Shown here: one piece after another, positions 22,054 through 30,812 of the stretch
How positions within the stretch are numbered: the first letter of the stretch is position 1
How the letters are laid out: each line of letters starts with the position of its first letter
NCBI GenBank assembly: GCA_050302175.1
Contig: JBNLAN010000022.1
Span: 1-64,000 of the forward strand
Source: JBNLAN01 sp050302175
Lineage (GTDB): Bacteria > Pseudomonadota > Zetaproteobacteria > Mariprofundales > Mariprofundaceae
DNA: 64,000 nucleotides
Reading direction: 5' to 3'
Notes under the pieces: model-generated
Database searches by the model: none
What the model saw: the letters and a program-made list of their open reading frames with translations, nothing else
What the model was told of the DNA's origin: nothing
Position numbers and translations under genes: made by a program

Positions 22054-22794
22054 GTGCGCTTACGCGAAAGGAACCCTTTTTCTCACTGGCGGTATGTTCC
22101 TGCGGTTCTTATTTTCGGCTTTCTTGCCTATCGCAGTACGATGACATGTTATGTTGAGTCGCTGTCGGATGATGGAATAAGCAACAGCTCCCTTCTCCAT
22201 TGTTTGTCTATCTGGGGAGCCCTGCTGGCCTTTATTTTCACATGGGGCTGGTATTATTTTAAGAAGCGGGAATACCCGAGCCGGATGGCACAAGCCCTGG
22301 ATGATAAGCATTCGGTTGAAGTGTACTGGGCAAGGGAAAAGCTGATTATTCCTTTTATTCTGGTTGTGTTTGTATTGATTCCGCTCTCTTATCTCGCTCT
22401 ACTGAATAATGCACTCTTACTGATTCTCGGAATATTTCTACTTGGCGGCTATTACTTGGCGGTCAAACTATTGCAGCTGCTTTTGCGCAATCGACCTGCG
22501 CTGATTCTCACCCATGGCTTCATTCAGTTAGGGGAGTCGCAATTCCCCTGGAACACGGTCAATGATTTGGCAATCGTTGCTGGCCCAAAGGCCTTTAACT
22601 CGGGGAGAAACGTCTTTTTACGATTCAGTACCGAAAACGCAAAAGGAAAACGAATCAAAAAGAAGATTAATATCTCGTATCTGGATGTGAATATTGATGT
22701 GCTGGCAGAAAACTTGGGCAGGTTTGCTGAAGTCGATACAACTCATTGGGAACTATACAAACCCTATTTCGGCAATAGGCCGACAGATGGATAA
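22054..22794 (+). CDS. Hypothetical membrane protein (accessory)
   Basis: Not firmly recognised. The GTG start touches the metH stop (TGAGTG). There are hydrophobic segments at about residues 13-27, 50-70, 100-123 and 125-148, then a soluble C-terminal part with LILTHGFIQLGESQFPWNTVNDL, the kind of PH-like fold seen in STM3941-type proteins. It is AT-rich: one 60-base line I counted (22321-22380) has 22 G+C, against 39 in a metH line (20101-20160). Flanked on the left by intact metH and on the right by a degenerate metH tail, it looks inserted. 246 residues; an internal ATG could shorten the start. Confidence 0.65.
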   Translation: MRLRERNPFSHWRYVPAVLIFGFLAYRSTMTCYVESLSDDGISNSSLLHCLSIWGALLAFIFTWGWYYFKKREYPSRMAQALDDKHSVEVYWAREKLIIPFILVVFVLIPLSYLALLNNALLLILGIFLLGGYYLAVKLLQLLLRNRPALILTHGFIQLGESQFPWNTVNDLAIVAGPKAFNSGRNVFLRFSTENAKGKRIKKKINISYLDVNIDVLAENLGRFAEVDTTHWELYKPYFGNRPTDG

Positions 22795-22809
22795 ACGGTT
22801 GTAAAATCG

Positions 22810-22896
22810 AAGGAACAGGGGAAGGGTTACGCTAGGCGCAAGGGCATGACGGTGGCCGAAGCCAAAAAGTGGTTGGCTCCAAATCTGGAGTATTAA
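22810..22896 (+). pseudogene. metH: Degenerate duplicate of the metH 3' end
   Basis: Translating this stretch gives KEQGKGYARRKGMTVAEAKK then WLAPNLEY and a stop. It aligns without gaps to the last residues of MetH in this window, DQVEDYARRKGMSLKEAEK then WLAPNLGY and stop. At DNA level the two differ at many synonymous sites, so the scrap is not a recent copy of the neighbouring gene but comes from a diverged metH allele. It has no start and no upstream domain. It marks the right edge of the DNA inserted after metH. Confidence 0.8.
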
Positions 22897-22935
22897 CGTT
22901 TCAACGAATCTTGTTGAGTGGGTGGGTAAAATATA

Positions 22936-23235
22936 ATGGGAATATATTTGAAGCCTAGTGACATTGAGAAAATCATCACCACAGACCCACTAAAGCTTCG
23001 ATTGTCAGTAATTACGTTCGCCACTTTGGAGGCAGTAGCTTTCACCATATGCTCCCTTGGAGGACTTGAGCTATTTGATGTTGGACATCCAATTTCAAAT
23101 TCAAGTTGGATAGCAGATTCATTGAAGATTTCCTTTACTTATTATCTGCTATTTATTGTTGGCGTATTGTTAGCTGTCCCCTCCTGTCTATTCTTTGGCC
23201 GACTCGTACAGATCAGATACGGCAAACAATTGTAA
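22936..23235 (+). CDS. Small two-helix membrane protein
   Basis: Unrecognised 99-residue protein with hydrophobic segments at about residues 27-45 (LSVITFATLEAVAFTICSL) and 70-92 (SFTYYLLFIVGVLLAVPSC). No strong Shine-Dalgarno; GGTGGG lies 12 bases before the ATG. AT-rich like the rest of the patch after metH. It is probably a real accessory gene, since codon frame and hydrophobic pattern are coherent, but no family can be named. Confidence 0.5.
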   Translation: MGIYLKPSDIEKIITTDPLKLRLSVITFATLEAVAFTICSLGGLELFDVGHPISNSSWIADSLKISFTYYLLFIVGVLLAVPSCLFFGRLVQIRYGKQL

Positions 23236-23237
23236 CG

Positions 23238-23264
23238 AATCAATGGGGTCAGACTCGATTGATC
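23238..23264. repeat. GGGGTCAGACTCG motif with short inverted arms
   Basis: AATCAAT-GGGGTCAGACTCG-ATTGATC: 6-bp arms around a core of a kind that I recall from sequences flanking REP-associated transposases (RAYT) in proteobacteria. No transposase gene is present, so if the resemblance holds this is a relic or a non-autonomous end. Confidence 0.35.
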
Positions 23265-23311
23265 CGTCATGGCGTAATTCAAGGAAATTCCGGGAACACA
23301 ATACCTAATAG

Positions 23312-23827
23312 CTATTCCCCGGTTTGTTGCGCAGCTTCCTGCTTATTTATCTCTTTCCACTCCCAACTCCGAATCCGTTCCTCATACCCGACAAATATAT
23401 CACTTCTCCCTTGGGCGGTGATTTCGTAATTGCCCTTTTTCCAGACATATTCCTCTTGGGGAGTAGGTGCCAATAAATAGATCGCCCCCAGAGCCGGGTA
23501 AGATATCCAGCCCCCCACTGCCAGGCCAACACAAAGGCCGACCTCTGCCAGATATCTGATCCACTTTTTCTTCACTTCAGGCTCGCCCCATTTTTTCTGA
23601 AGATCATCTTTCTTCGGCGAAGATGACGGCCTGGCCAATATCCGGTCGTATTCCTCTATATCCGAATAATTCTGCTTCAGCTCACCCAGAGGCTTATAGA
23701 ACTCAGCCTCCTCTGTTGGCGTGTGACTGAACCCCTGCTTTGCGGAACAACCACTCATAACGAACACACACATAACTAAAAAGGCAAGCCAAGCGGTGGG
23801 GCGACAGCCGGTAAGCAGTTGTTTCAT
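23312..23827 (-). CDS. Hypothetical lipoprotein
   Basis: 171 residues with a type II signal peptide: hydrophobic LAFLVMCVFVM followed by lipobox SGC-SA, so the mature protein should be lipid-anchored at Cys. The mature part is charged, with a hydrophobic helix at about residues 95-120 (VGLCVGLAVGGWISYPALGAIYLLA) and a C-terminal RSWEWKEINKQEAAQQ helix. Family unknown. Transcribed with the downstream-facing TraB/GumN-type gene (18 bases between them), which suggests the pair share a transcript. Part of the AT-richer accessory patch. Confidence 0.65.
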   Translation of the reverse strand: MKQLLTGCRPTAWLAFLVMCVFVMSGCSAKQGFSHTPTEEAEFYKPLGELKQNYSDIEEYDRILARPSSSPKKDDLQKKWGEPEVKKKWIRYLAEVGLCVGLAVGGWISYPALGAIYLLAPTPQEEYVWKKGNYEITAQGRSDIFVGYEERIRSWEWKEINKQEAAQQTGE

Positions 23828-23845
23828 TTCAGGCTTCCCGAAGAT

Positions 23846-24871
23846 TTATTTCGATGCTTTTGCGTTGGACTTAAAATCGACTCTCTCGACATTATAGCCA
23901 CGCTGCTGCATGAGTTTCGGAAGCCCAAGCGGGCCGAACATGTGCAACGAACCAACGGCTACAAACACATTCTTTCCGCTCTTGTGCAACGCATCGATTT
24001 TCTTCGCCATATCCGGGTTCCGCTCATCCAGCAACCGCTTCATCATTTTGCGATCTGTTTCCGTATCAAGGCAATCACACCACTCTTCGAAATGTTCCAT
24101 ATCATGGTAGTCGGCATTTTCCCATGCCCTTGCAATGCGCCGGGTCTGCGCCTTTACACGCCCGCTCTCAATATCTGCCAGACCTTCCTCAACCACAGCA
24201 ATTGTCTCGCGTTCATTCGCCATTTTCAGCATTTTCAACTGCAACTCCGGTGTTTCCAGTGACACAACATTCATCTCTAACTCATGCCCTACGCCCGCAA
24301 GAACCGGATCAACGGCATACGCAGGCTCCAAACCATCGAGCCGGCTCGCCAGCATCGATACCATGACGATTTGCATTTCAGGGAAAAGGCCTGAAATCGT
24401 ATTATAAGGAACGCACGCCGCTGCTGCCTGTTTCTGCATGCGCACCTGCAGAGCTTCAGGAAGCGATGTACCGCTGCTCATCTCGATCATCAGCTTACCT
24501 AACCGGGCCTGAAGCCCGGTATCCATTGCATCCAGTTCCAGCGCCATCGTATCGCTCGAACTCAGGGCATCGATCACTTTATCGCCGGGAAACATCCAGT
24601 CGAATTTACCAATATGGATCGTTCCATAGAGAAACGAGGTGTGATCACCCTTGGTGATGCGCCACATGAAACCATGATTCTTTGCCCGATCCATGCCCCG
24701 CTGGGCCTCTGCATCAGACATTTCAGATGTAGGTTCCGGCGGGCAACGCACCTCACTCTTCTCCGCGGCGGTGGCGAAATTCACTGGCACTAAACAGGCA
24801 CTAACAATAAGTGCCAACGCAGCAATCACATTCCTGATCGAATTAAAATCTCTTTTTTGGCTACAAACCAC
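23846..24871 (-). CDS. TraB/GumN-family protein, exported
   Basis: Member of the TraB/PrgY/GumN (Tiki-like) family, putative metal-dependent proteases or erythromycin-esterase-like folds. Hallmarks are the N-terminal GTIHIGKFDW and the C-terminal VAVGSLHMFGPLGLPKLMQQ, whose GxxH histidines are the presumed metal ligands, with RNPDMAKKIDALHKSGKNVF between. I place the start at a GTG with GAGGAGGG eight bases upstream. This gives a signal peptide (IAALALIVSACLVPVNFATAA) and 341 residues; the frame is open further upstream without support. Six or more cysteines in the mature protein suggest periplasmic disulfides. The substrate is unknown. Confidence 0.82.
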   Translation of the reverse strand: MVCSQKRDFNSIRNVIAALALIVSACLVPVNFATAAEKSEVRCPPEPTSEMSDAEAQRGMDRAKNHGFMWRITKGDHTSFLYGTIHIGKFDWMFPGDKVIDALSSSDTMALELDAMDTGLQARLGKLMIEMSSGTSLPEALQVRMQKQAAAACVPYNTISGLFPEMQIVMVSMLASRLDGLEPAYAVDPVLAGVGHELEMNVVSLETPELQLKMLKMANERETIAVVEEGLADIESGRVKAQTRRIARAWENADYHDMEHFEEWCDCLDTETDRKMMKRLLDERNPDMAKKIDALHKSGKNVFVAVGSLHMFGPLGLPKLMQQRGYNVERVDFKSNAKASK

Positions 24872-25008
24872 GGCAGGTTCCCTCCTCAAAGGAGCGGATA
24901 CCATCCCGTCATCCGCAAAATATGAGTATAAAAATGATGTGCTCCCTTCCCGAAGCCTCGCCATTCCAGACGCCTCTCCGCTTCAGGTCAAGCATTTAGC
25001 CGACAGGA

Positions 25009-26604
25009 TCAATCGAGCCCCTGACTGCGCAAATACTCCTCGTAGGTGCCGTGGTAATCGACGATGCCTTCCGGCGTGAGCTCGATGATGCGAGTGGCTA
25101 ATGATGAGACGAACTCGCGATCGTGGCTGACGAAGATCAGCGTGCCCGGATAATTCTCCAGCGCGGTGTTCAACGACTCAATGAATTCCATATCCATATG
25201 GTTGGTCGGCTCATCCAGCAACAGCACGTTCGGATTCTGGAACATGAACTTGCCGAATAGCATACGCCCCTGCTCGCCGCCGGAGATTTTTTTGACCGAC
25301 TTCTTGATCTCGTTCTGCGAAAACAGCATGCGCCCGAGATTGCCGCGCACCTCCTGCTCGCCGTGCTCCTTCTTCTTCCACTGCGCCATCCAGTCGAACA
25401 GGCTCATATCCTCCGAGAAATCAGCCGAATGATCCTGTGCGTAGTAGCCAAGCGTCACCCCTTCCGACCATTTGATGCTGCCGGTATCCGCCGCCAGATC
25501 GCCCGCCAGGCAGCGCAACAGGGTTGTCTTGCCGATGCCGTTGGGGCCGATCACCGCCACACGTTCGCCGACCGGCACGATCAGGTTCAGCTTTTCGAAC
25601 AGCGGCTTTTCGCCGCCGAAACTCTTGCTGACACCTTTCAGCTCCAGCGCCATGCGATAGAGCTTTTTATCCTGAGTGAAGCGCATGTACGGACTCACGC
25701 GGCTCGAAGGTTTCACCTCTTCCAGCTTGATTTTCTCGATCTGTTTGGCGCGGGAAGTGGCCTGTGCGGATTTGGATGCATTGGCCGAAAAGCGGCTGAC
25801 AAAAGTTTGCAACTCGGCAATCTGCGCCTTCTTCTTGGCGTTTTCGGATAGCAGGCGCTCCTGCACCTGCGATGCCGCCGTCATATATTCGTCGTAATTG
25901 CCCGGGTAAATGCGCAGCTCACCATAATCGAGATCGGCCATGTGCGTACAAACACTGTTCAGGAAGTGGCGATCGTGCGAAATGATAATCATCGTACTGT
26001 CGATTTTATTGATCACCCCTTCCAACCAGCGAATCGCATTGATATCGAGGTTATTGGTCGGCTCGTCCAGCAGGATCACTTCGGGATTACCGAACAAGGC
26101 CTGCGCCAGAAGCACGCGCAGCTTCCAGCCCGGTGCGATCGATTTCATCAGCCCGCCATGGGCCGACACCGGAATGCTCATGCTAAGCAGCAACTCCCCC
26201 GCATTGGCTTCGGCGCTATAACCGTCCAGCTCGGCAAAATGGCTTTCCAGCTCACCTGCACGCATACCGTCTTCATCGCTGAAATCGCTCTTGGCATAGA
26301 GGAGGTCGCGCTCCTGCTTGATCTTCCACAGGCGTTCATGCCCCATCATCACCGTATCGAGCACCGTGGACTCTTCGAAGGCGAAGTGATCCTGCCTGAG
26401 TTTACCCAGCCGCTCATTCTTGCTGATACTCACGGAACCTGCCGTCGGCTCCAGATCGCCACCGAGGATTTTCATGAAGGTGGATTTTCCGCAACCGTTG
26501 GCGCCGATCAGGCCGTAGCGATTGCCGTCGCCGAATTTAACCGAAACGTTTTCGAACAGGGGTTTGTCCCCGAATTGCATGGTGATGCCGGATGTGGAAA
26601 TCAA
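25009..26604 (-). CDS. ybiT: ABC-F ATPase YbiT
   Basis: Soluble twin-ATPase protein of the ABC-F group, which acts on the ribosome. No transmembrane domain. First NBD: Walker A GANGCGKST and ABC signature region ending with LLDEPTNNLD; second NBD: GPNGIGKTT, signature SGGEQGRMLFGK and LLDEPTNHMD. The inter-domain linker is rich in Lys/Arg (about 240-310). Long stretches, such as GNRYGLIGANG and SHDREFVSSLATRI, match E. coli YbiT closely, so the paralogue assignment is good. The start is TTG with AGGA upstream. 531 residues, standard. Confidence 0.93.
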   Translation of the reverse strand: MISTSGITMQFGDKPLFENVSVKFGDGNRYGLIGANGCGKSTFMKILGGDLEPTAGSVSISKNERLGKLRQDHFAFEESTVLDTVMMGHERLWKIKQERDLLYAKSDFSDEDGMRAGELESHFAELDGYSAEANAGELLLSMSIPVSAHGGLMKSIAPGWKLRVLLAQALFGNPEVILLDEPTNNLDINAIRWLEGVINKIDSTMIIISHDRHFLNSVCTHMADLDYGELRIYPGNYDEYMTAASQVQERLLSENAKKKAQIAELQTFVSRFSANASKSAQATSRAKQIEKIKLEEVKPSSRVSPYMRFTQDKKLYRMALELKGVSKSFGGEKPLFEKLNLIVPVGERVAVIGPNGIGKTTLLRCLAGDLAADTGSIKWSEGVTLGYYAQDHSADFSEDMSLFDWMAQWKKKEHGEQEVRGNLGRMLFSQNEIKKSVKKISGGEQGRMLFGKFMFQNPNVLLLDEPTNHMDMEFIESLNTALENYPGTLIFVSHDREFVSSLATRIIELTPEGIVDYHGTYEEYLRSQGLD

Positions 26605-26705
26605 TGTGGTGTCCTGTGAACCGTCGCTTGAACTTTGGAAAGGCGGCGGATGTTAGTGCCGGGCCTCAGATATACAAGCTGCGATGCAATCGTTCCGTGG
26701 CGGGG

Positions 26706-27971
26706 CTATTTTTTCCTGGCTTTCTTCGGCTTCCTGGGTTTGCGCTTTTTCGGCTTCTTCTTGCTCAGCCAGGCATCGTGCTCCTCGACCAGTGCCCTGA
26801 GGCTTGTCTCTTCCGATGACGGGGCGATAGTGGCCGCATACTCATTTTTGCCGACCTTGAGCACCTCGATCGGCTTATCGAGAAACGCCTGAATCTCTTC
26901 CAGCAGCGGGGTCTCCTCGCTGCTGCAGAATGAGATGGCGATGCCCTTGTTCACACCACGACCGGTTCGGCCGACGCGATGCACGTAGTTCTTCGGCTTT
27001 TCGGGCAGGTCGTAGTTGATCACGTAGGCTACATCCGGGACATCGATACCGCGCGCGCTCACATCGGTCGCGATCATGATGCGGCTCTCCCCTTCGCGAA
27101 ATTGCTGCATCGCAAGGTTGCGCTCAGCCTGATCCTTGTCGCCGTGAATATTCACCGCTTCAATGCCGACGCGACCCATCGCATTCACCACGCGCTCGGC
27201 GCGCACCCTGGTGCGCACAAACACGATCATCTTGCTGTCGGGGTTTTCCTTAATAAGCCGCTCGAGGAAGAAGCGCTTGTCGTCCAGCTCCACGAACATC
27301 ACCGCATGCGAGATGTTTTTCGATACCTTGTCCTTCGGCGACACCTGGATACGGATGGCGGCGCTCTTCACCTGCGAATAGGCGAGCTTGCGAATTTCGT
27401 CGTTAATGGTGGCCGAGAAAAACAGCGTCTGGTGCCGTTGCGTGAGCATCTTCTTCACGTATTTGATGTCTTCGATGAAGCCGAGATCGAGCATGTGGTC
27501 GGCCTCATCCAGCACGAGCGTACTGACGGCCTGCAATCGAATCTCGCCCTGATTGATGAGATCGAACATGCGGCCTGGCGTGGTCACCAGCACATCGATG
27601 CCGTCCTGCAATTTGGCGATCTGCCTCTCCTGCTCGACGCCGCCATACAGGGCGAAGCTCTTCACCTTGGTGTGCTCGGCGAGCGTGTCGAACACCTTGC
27701 CGATCTGTTGCGTCAGCTCGCGGGTGGGCGCCATGACGATGCACTTGATGCCGTAGGAGCGCTTGCTGCTCTTGAAGCGGTGGATGTTGTCGATGACCGG
27801 GATGGCGAAGGCGGCTGTTTTCCCCGTACCCGTCTGCGCGATGGCCAGCACATCCTCACCGTTCAGGATCGAAGGGATCGCCTTGAACTGGATGTCGGTG
27901 GGCCGCTTAAAGCCCAGCCGCGCCAGGTTTCGTTTCAGCTCTTCGGAGATGTGATAGCGATCAAACTTCAT
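26706..27971 (-). CDS. DEAD-box RNA helicase (RhlE-like)
   Basis: ATP-dependent RNA helicase for ribosome assembly or mRNA turnover. Motifs in order: Q motif (RPTDIQFKAIP), AQTGTGKTA, PTRELTQQ, TPGRM, DEADHMLD, SATI in FFSATINDE, and the C-terminal HRVGRTGRG. The ATG at MKFDRYHISEEL is chosen because all family homology begins there; the 25 residues readable upstream are not helicase-like. 421 residues including a short, strongly basic tail (KKKPKKRKPRKPKKARKK) that likely binds RNA. Divergent from nfo with 122 bases between. Confidence 0.92.
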   Translation of the reverse strand: MKFDRYHISEELKRNLARLGFKRPTDIQFKAIPSILNGEDVLAIAQTGTGKTAAFAIPVIDNIHRFKSSKRSYGIKCIVMAPTRELTQQIGKVFDTLAEHTKVKSFALYGGVEQERQIAKLQDGIDVLVTTPGRMFDLINQGEIRLQAVSTLVLDEADHMLDLGFIEDIKYVKKMLTQRHQTLFFSATINDEIRKLAYSQVKSAAIRIQVSPKDKVSKNISHAVMFVELDDKRFFLERLIKENPDSKMIVFVRTRVRAERVVNAMGRVGIEAVNIHGDKDQAERNLAMQQFREGESRIMIATDVSARGIDVPDVAYVINYDLPEKPKNYVHRVGRTGRGVNKGIAISFCSSEETPLLEEIQAFLDKPIEVLKVGKNEYAATIAPSSEETSLRALVEEHDAWLSKKKPKKRKPRKPKKARKK

Positions 27972-28093
27972 GGCCGCTACTCTCGCACAACCGGCAGATG
28001 CGAGATAGTTCGCCATGGCTCCGGCACTAGGATTCCCGGCAGGCATCAGGCAATCTCGCCCCTGCGCCGGAACCGCCGGCCGGAGATGAACTC

Positions 28094-28942
28094 ATGAAGT
28101 ATGTCGGAGCCCATGTCAGCGCCTCGGGAGGTGTTGAAAATGCGCCACTCAATGCCGCTGCCATCGGCGCGAAAGCCTTTGCGCTCTTCACCAAGAACCA
28201 GCGTCAGTGGATAGCGAAACCGCTCACGGGTGAAAGCATTGCCGCCTTCCAGGCCAACATGACAGCGCATGGATTCGAGCCCGGGCAGGTGCTGCCACAC
28301 GACAGCTATCTCATCAATCTCGGCCACCCCGATCCCGAAGCCCTGAAAAAATCGCGCGATGCATTCCTCGACGAGATGCAGCGCTGCCAGCAGCTTGGGC
28401 TTAAGCTCCTGAACTTCCACCCCGGCAGTCACCTGAAACAGATCAGCGAAGAGGAGTCGCTCGCCATCGTGGCCGACTCCATCAATTGGGCATTGAAACA
28501 GACAGAAGACGTCACTGCCGTTATCGAAAACACTGCCGGACAGGGCAGTAATCTCGGTTACAGGTTTGAACACCTCGCCGCCATCATCGAACAGGTGGAA
28601 GACAAATCCCGAGTGGGTGTATGCCTCGATACCTGCCACACCTTTACTGCCGGGTATGATTTGCGTACCACGGCGGATTGTGAAAAAACGTTTGGCGAAT
28701 TCGACCGCATCGTCGGCTTTCAATATCTGCGTGGCATGCACCTGAACGGCTCCAAGGCCGCCTTCGGCAGCCGCGTGGACCGCCACCATAGCCTCGAGCA
28801 GGGGGAGCTGGGGCTGGATGTGTTTCGCTTCATCATGAGCAATGAACACTTCGACGATATCCCGATGGTGCTGGAGACCATCGACGAATCGATCTGGCCA
28901 CAGGAGATCGCGCTGCTCTACAGCCTTAAGAACCGCACATAA
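28094..28942 (+). CDS. nfo: Endonuclease IV
   Basis: Zinc AP endonuclease of base excision repair. Starts MKYVGAHVSASGG, contains FHPGSH, the ENTAGQG segment, CLDTCHTFTAGYD, NGSKAAFGSRVDRH and VLETIDE, covering the trinuclear zinc ligands. 282 residues, the usual length. The ATG is six bases after GGAG. Single gene between the helicase and the FecR-domain protein. Confidence 0.97.
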   Translation: MKYVGAHVSASGGVENAPLNAAAIGAKAFALFTKNQRQWIAKPLTGESIAAFQANMTAHGFEPGQVLPHDSYLINLGHPDPEALKKSRDAFLDEMQRCQQLGLKLLNFHPGSHLKQISEEESLAIVADSINWALKQTEDVTAVIENTAGQGSNLGYRFEHLAAIIEQVEDKSRVGVCLDTCHTFTAGYDLRTTADCEKTFGEFDRIVGFQYLRGMHLNGSKAAFGSRVDRHHSLEQGELGLDVFRFIMSNEHFDDIPMVLETIDESIWPQEIALLYSLKNRT

Positions 28943-29080
28943 TTCCCGCGCACCGATTATTCATTTTTGGCCTGAAAAGGTTAACTGCACGAACCGGACA
29001 GCATCCGTAGTTTGACTTTGCGGCATAGATGGCCTTAGATGATATGGCAAGGTAGAGATGCTTCTCTCACGGGAGGATTC

Positions 29081-30286
29081 GTGAAGAGGATAGTCGTTTT
29101 TCTGGCAGCGCTGATGTTCCTGACTCCATCTGCTTCTTTCGCCGATAACAGTGTGGGAACAGTCGTGTACGCCCGCGGCGAGGCATGGATTCTCCGCGGC
29201 CAGCAAGCCCTGGAAATCTCCCGGAATGCCTTGGTCTATCCGGAAGACACAGTTTCCACCACCCTGGCAGGGCGCGTCAAGGTCGCCATGGCTGACGGCA
29301 GCGTCATGTATGTTGGCGGCCGCAGCCGCATCAAGATTGAAGATTATGTGGTCAGGGAGGGGAAGTTACTGCACAGCAACTTTAACCTGATCTGGGGCAG
29401 AGCGAGCTTTCATGTCGACAAACTGAGCGCTCCTGGCTCGGAGTTCGCCGTACGTTCCCAAATGGTCACCCTGAATACGCTCGGCGCTACCTTCGCAATC
29501 GAGGGCTGGAAAGCGGGCTTCCATGATGATACGACCAACACCAAGGGAATACCCTGGTATTCGTGGTTGATTCCAGAGGCCTGGGCCGGTGCGACTGTCG
29601 GAGTCAACAAGATGAGCGTCGTCCACAAAGACAGTAGCGGCGTAACGATTGCCTTCCCCGATGTGTGTAAGACACCAATGGAACCTCCTCCGCCCATACC
29701 GGAAGCTTATCCGAACATCGCACTCACCTCGGGCACGGCCAAGATCAAGGTTGAAAACAATACGACCCCCCCCACTGCAACCAAGCCGGGCGGAAAGGTG
29801 AAGACATCGACGCATGCGATCAGGGCCGGACAAATGGCGATCTTTTCGCCAGCGGGAAAAATCTCTTTCAAAACCATCTCTTCCGCCGACAGGAAATACT
29901 TCAATTTCACTCAACTCAAACTGAAGCGTCCGGCATTGACCCAGCAGCGGAAAGCAGGAGCGGCACCTGCGGGAACAGCAAAACCATCCGCGGGTATAGG
30001 GGATTCAAGCCGAACAAAAGAAACACCTGCCCCCCTCCTTAATCAGCCTGGGGTCAAAGGCAGCATGATCCGCCCCGTGGTCAAAAAACCGGCGCTCACC
30101 AAGCAACCAAACACCCCTGAAAGCAGGCGGCCAGGGATCAAAAAAACGATTACTCGACCGGGAGTGAAACAGGCAGCACCAATCAGGCGACCCGTCATCA
30201 CAACGCCCACTCCGCCGACACCTAAGCCTAAACCGATCATTCGGCAGCAAACCGTCGTACCCAAACCGAAACCTGCCAGGCCCTAG
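29081..30286 (+). CDS. Exported FecR-domain protein with Pro/Lys-rich tail
   Basis: The GTG start follows GGGAGGATTC and gives a clear signal peptide (IVVFLAALMFLTPSASFA-DN). Residues about 20-140 match the FecR/periplasmic beta domain: VGTVVYARGEAWILRG, TTLAGRVKVAMADGSVMYVG and GSEFAVRSQMVTLNTLG. The rest is low-complexity, with repeated Pro-Gly-Val-Lys and Pro-Lys-Pro units up to a C-terminal PKPKPARP; over 100 residues are likely disordered. FecR usually relays a signal to a sigma factor, but none is adjacent and no TM segment remains, so here it may be a surface or cell-wall protein. It overlaps the convergent GIY-YIG gene by four bases. Confidence 0.72.
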   Translation: MKRIVVFLAALMFLTPSASFADNSVGTVVYARGEAWILRGQQALEISRNALVYPEDTVSTTLAGRVKVAMADGSVMYVGGRSRIKIEDYVVREGKLLHSNFNLIWGRASFHVDKLSAPGSEFAVRSQMVTLNTLGATFAIEGWKAGFHDDTTNTKGIPWYSWLIPEAWAGATVGVNKMSVVHKDSSGVTIAFPDVCKTPMEPPPPIPEAYPNIALTSGTAKIKVENNTTPPTATKPGGKVKTSTHAIRAGQMAIFSPAGKISFKTISSADRKYFNFTQLKLKRPALTQQRKAGAAPAGTAKPSAGIGDSSRTKETPAPLLNQPGVKGSMIRPVVKKPALTKQPNTPESRRPGIKKTITRPGVKQAAPIRRPVITTPTPPTPKPKPIIRQQTVVPKPKPARP

Positions 30287-30600
30287 CCTGACTTGCTGAA
30301 TAGATGAACTACCCCCGATGCGGAGGCGATGATCTGTTCTTTCTCGGTTTTCGACAATTTCTTAACGGCAAGCTCGGCTTTCAACGCCTGAGAATGCGAA
30401 CCAATCTGTTGCCGGAAAACCAGCTCCAACGGCGCACGCCCTCGCAAATATTTTGCACCCTTGCCCGATTTATGCTCGGAAAAACGCCGCGCCACATCGG
30501 TGGTGATACCGGTATAAAGCGCTCCGCCCCGACAGCGAATAATGTAGAGCCACCATACCGTAGATTCTTGCCTGTTATTTTGCTGATCCTGCAAACACAT
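30283..30600 (-). CDS. GIY-YIG nuclease-domain protein (UPF0213 type)
   Basis: Small 105-residue protein of the UPF0213 / SLX1-like single-domain group. The GIY-YIG hallmark reads WLYIIRCRGGALYTGIT, followed by DVARRFSEHKSGKGAKYLRGR with the conserved Arg and His and a Glu in ALKAELAVK. No second domain. Function in bacteria is not established; some members bind or cut DNA. Its 3' end overlaps the FecR-domain gene end. Confidence 0.85.
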   Translation of the reverse strand: MCLQDQQNNRQESTVWWLYIIRCRGGALYTGITTDVARRFSEHKSGKGAKYLRGRAPLELVFRQQIGSHSQALKAELAVKKLSKTEKEQIIASASGVVHLFSKSG

Positions 30601-30727
30601 TTGGAATACGCCCTCACAATTTGACTGTTATACGCTCCTGACAGATGCTCGACATTGAGTTTGCAAACACCCTTTTTAACACTAAAGTGCCCATAACACT
30701 ATCAACCCCTGTAAGGAGGAAGTCCAA

Positions 30728-30790
30728 GTGCTAACCGGTACAGCTACATCTCGTGGTTCAGGCGTGCCCGGACCTTTTTCTGGCAACTGA
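30728..30790 (+). CDS. Possible 20-codon leader ORF
   Basis: A GTG seven bases after the near-perfect AGGAGGA (30714-30720) opens a 20-codon frame ending TGA. That stop overlaps an ATG (TGATG) of a seven-codon frame, MPIEPLL, whose own TGA overlaps the ATG of the P-loop protein. The chain could couple translation to the next gene. Third-position GC is low in this frame (8 of 20) but higher in the frame that contains RYSYISWFRRARTFFWQLMP (about 20 of 28). A one-base indel in an older short gene is therefore an alternative reading. Confidence 0.3.
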   Translation: MLTGTATSRGSGVPGPFSGN

Positions 30791-30812
30791 TGCCGATTGA
30801 ACCGCTACTCTG

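Noticed and set aside
26979..28097. 372-codon frame opposite the helicase
   Set aside because: His-rich antisense shadow; helicase motifs are complete on the minus strand.
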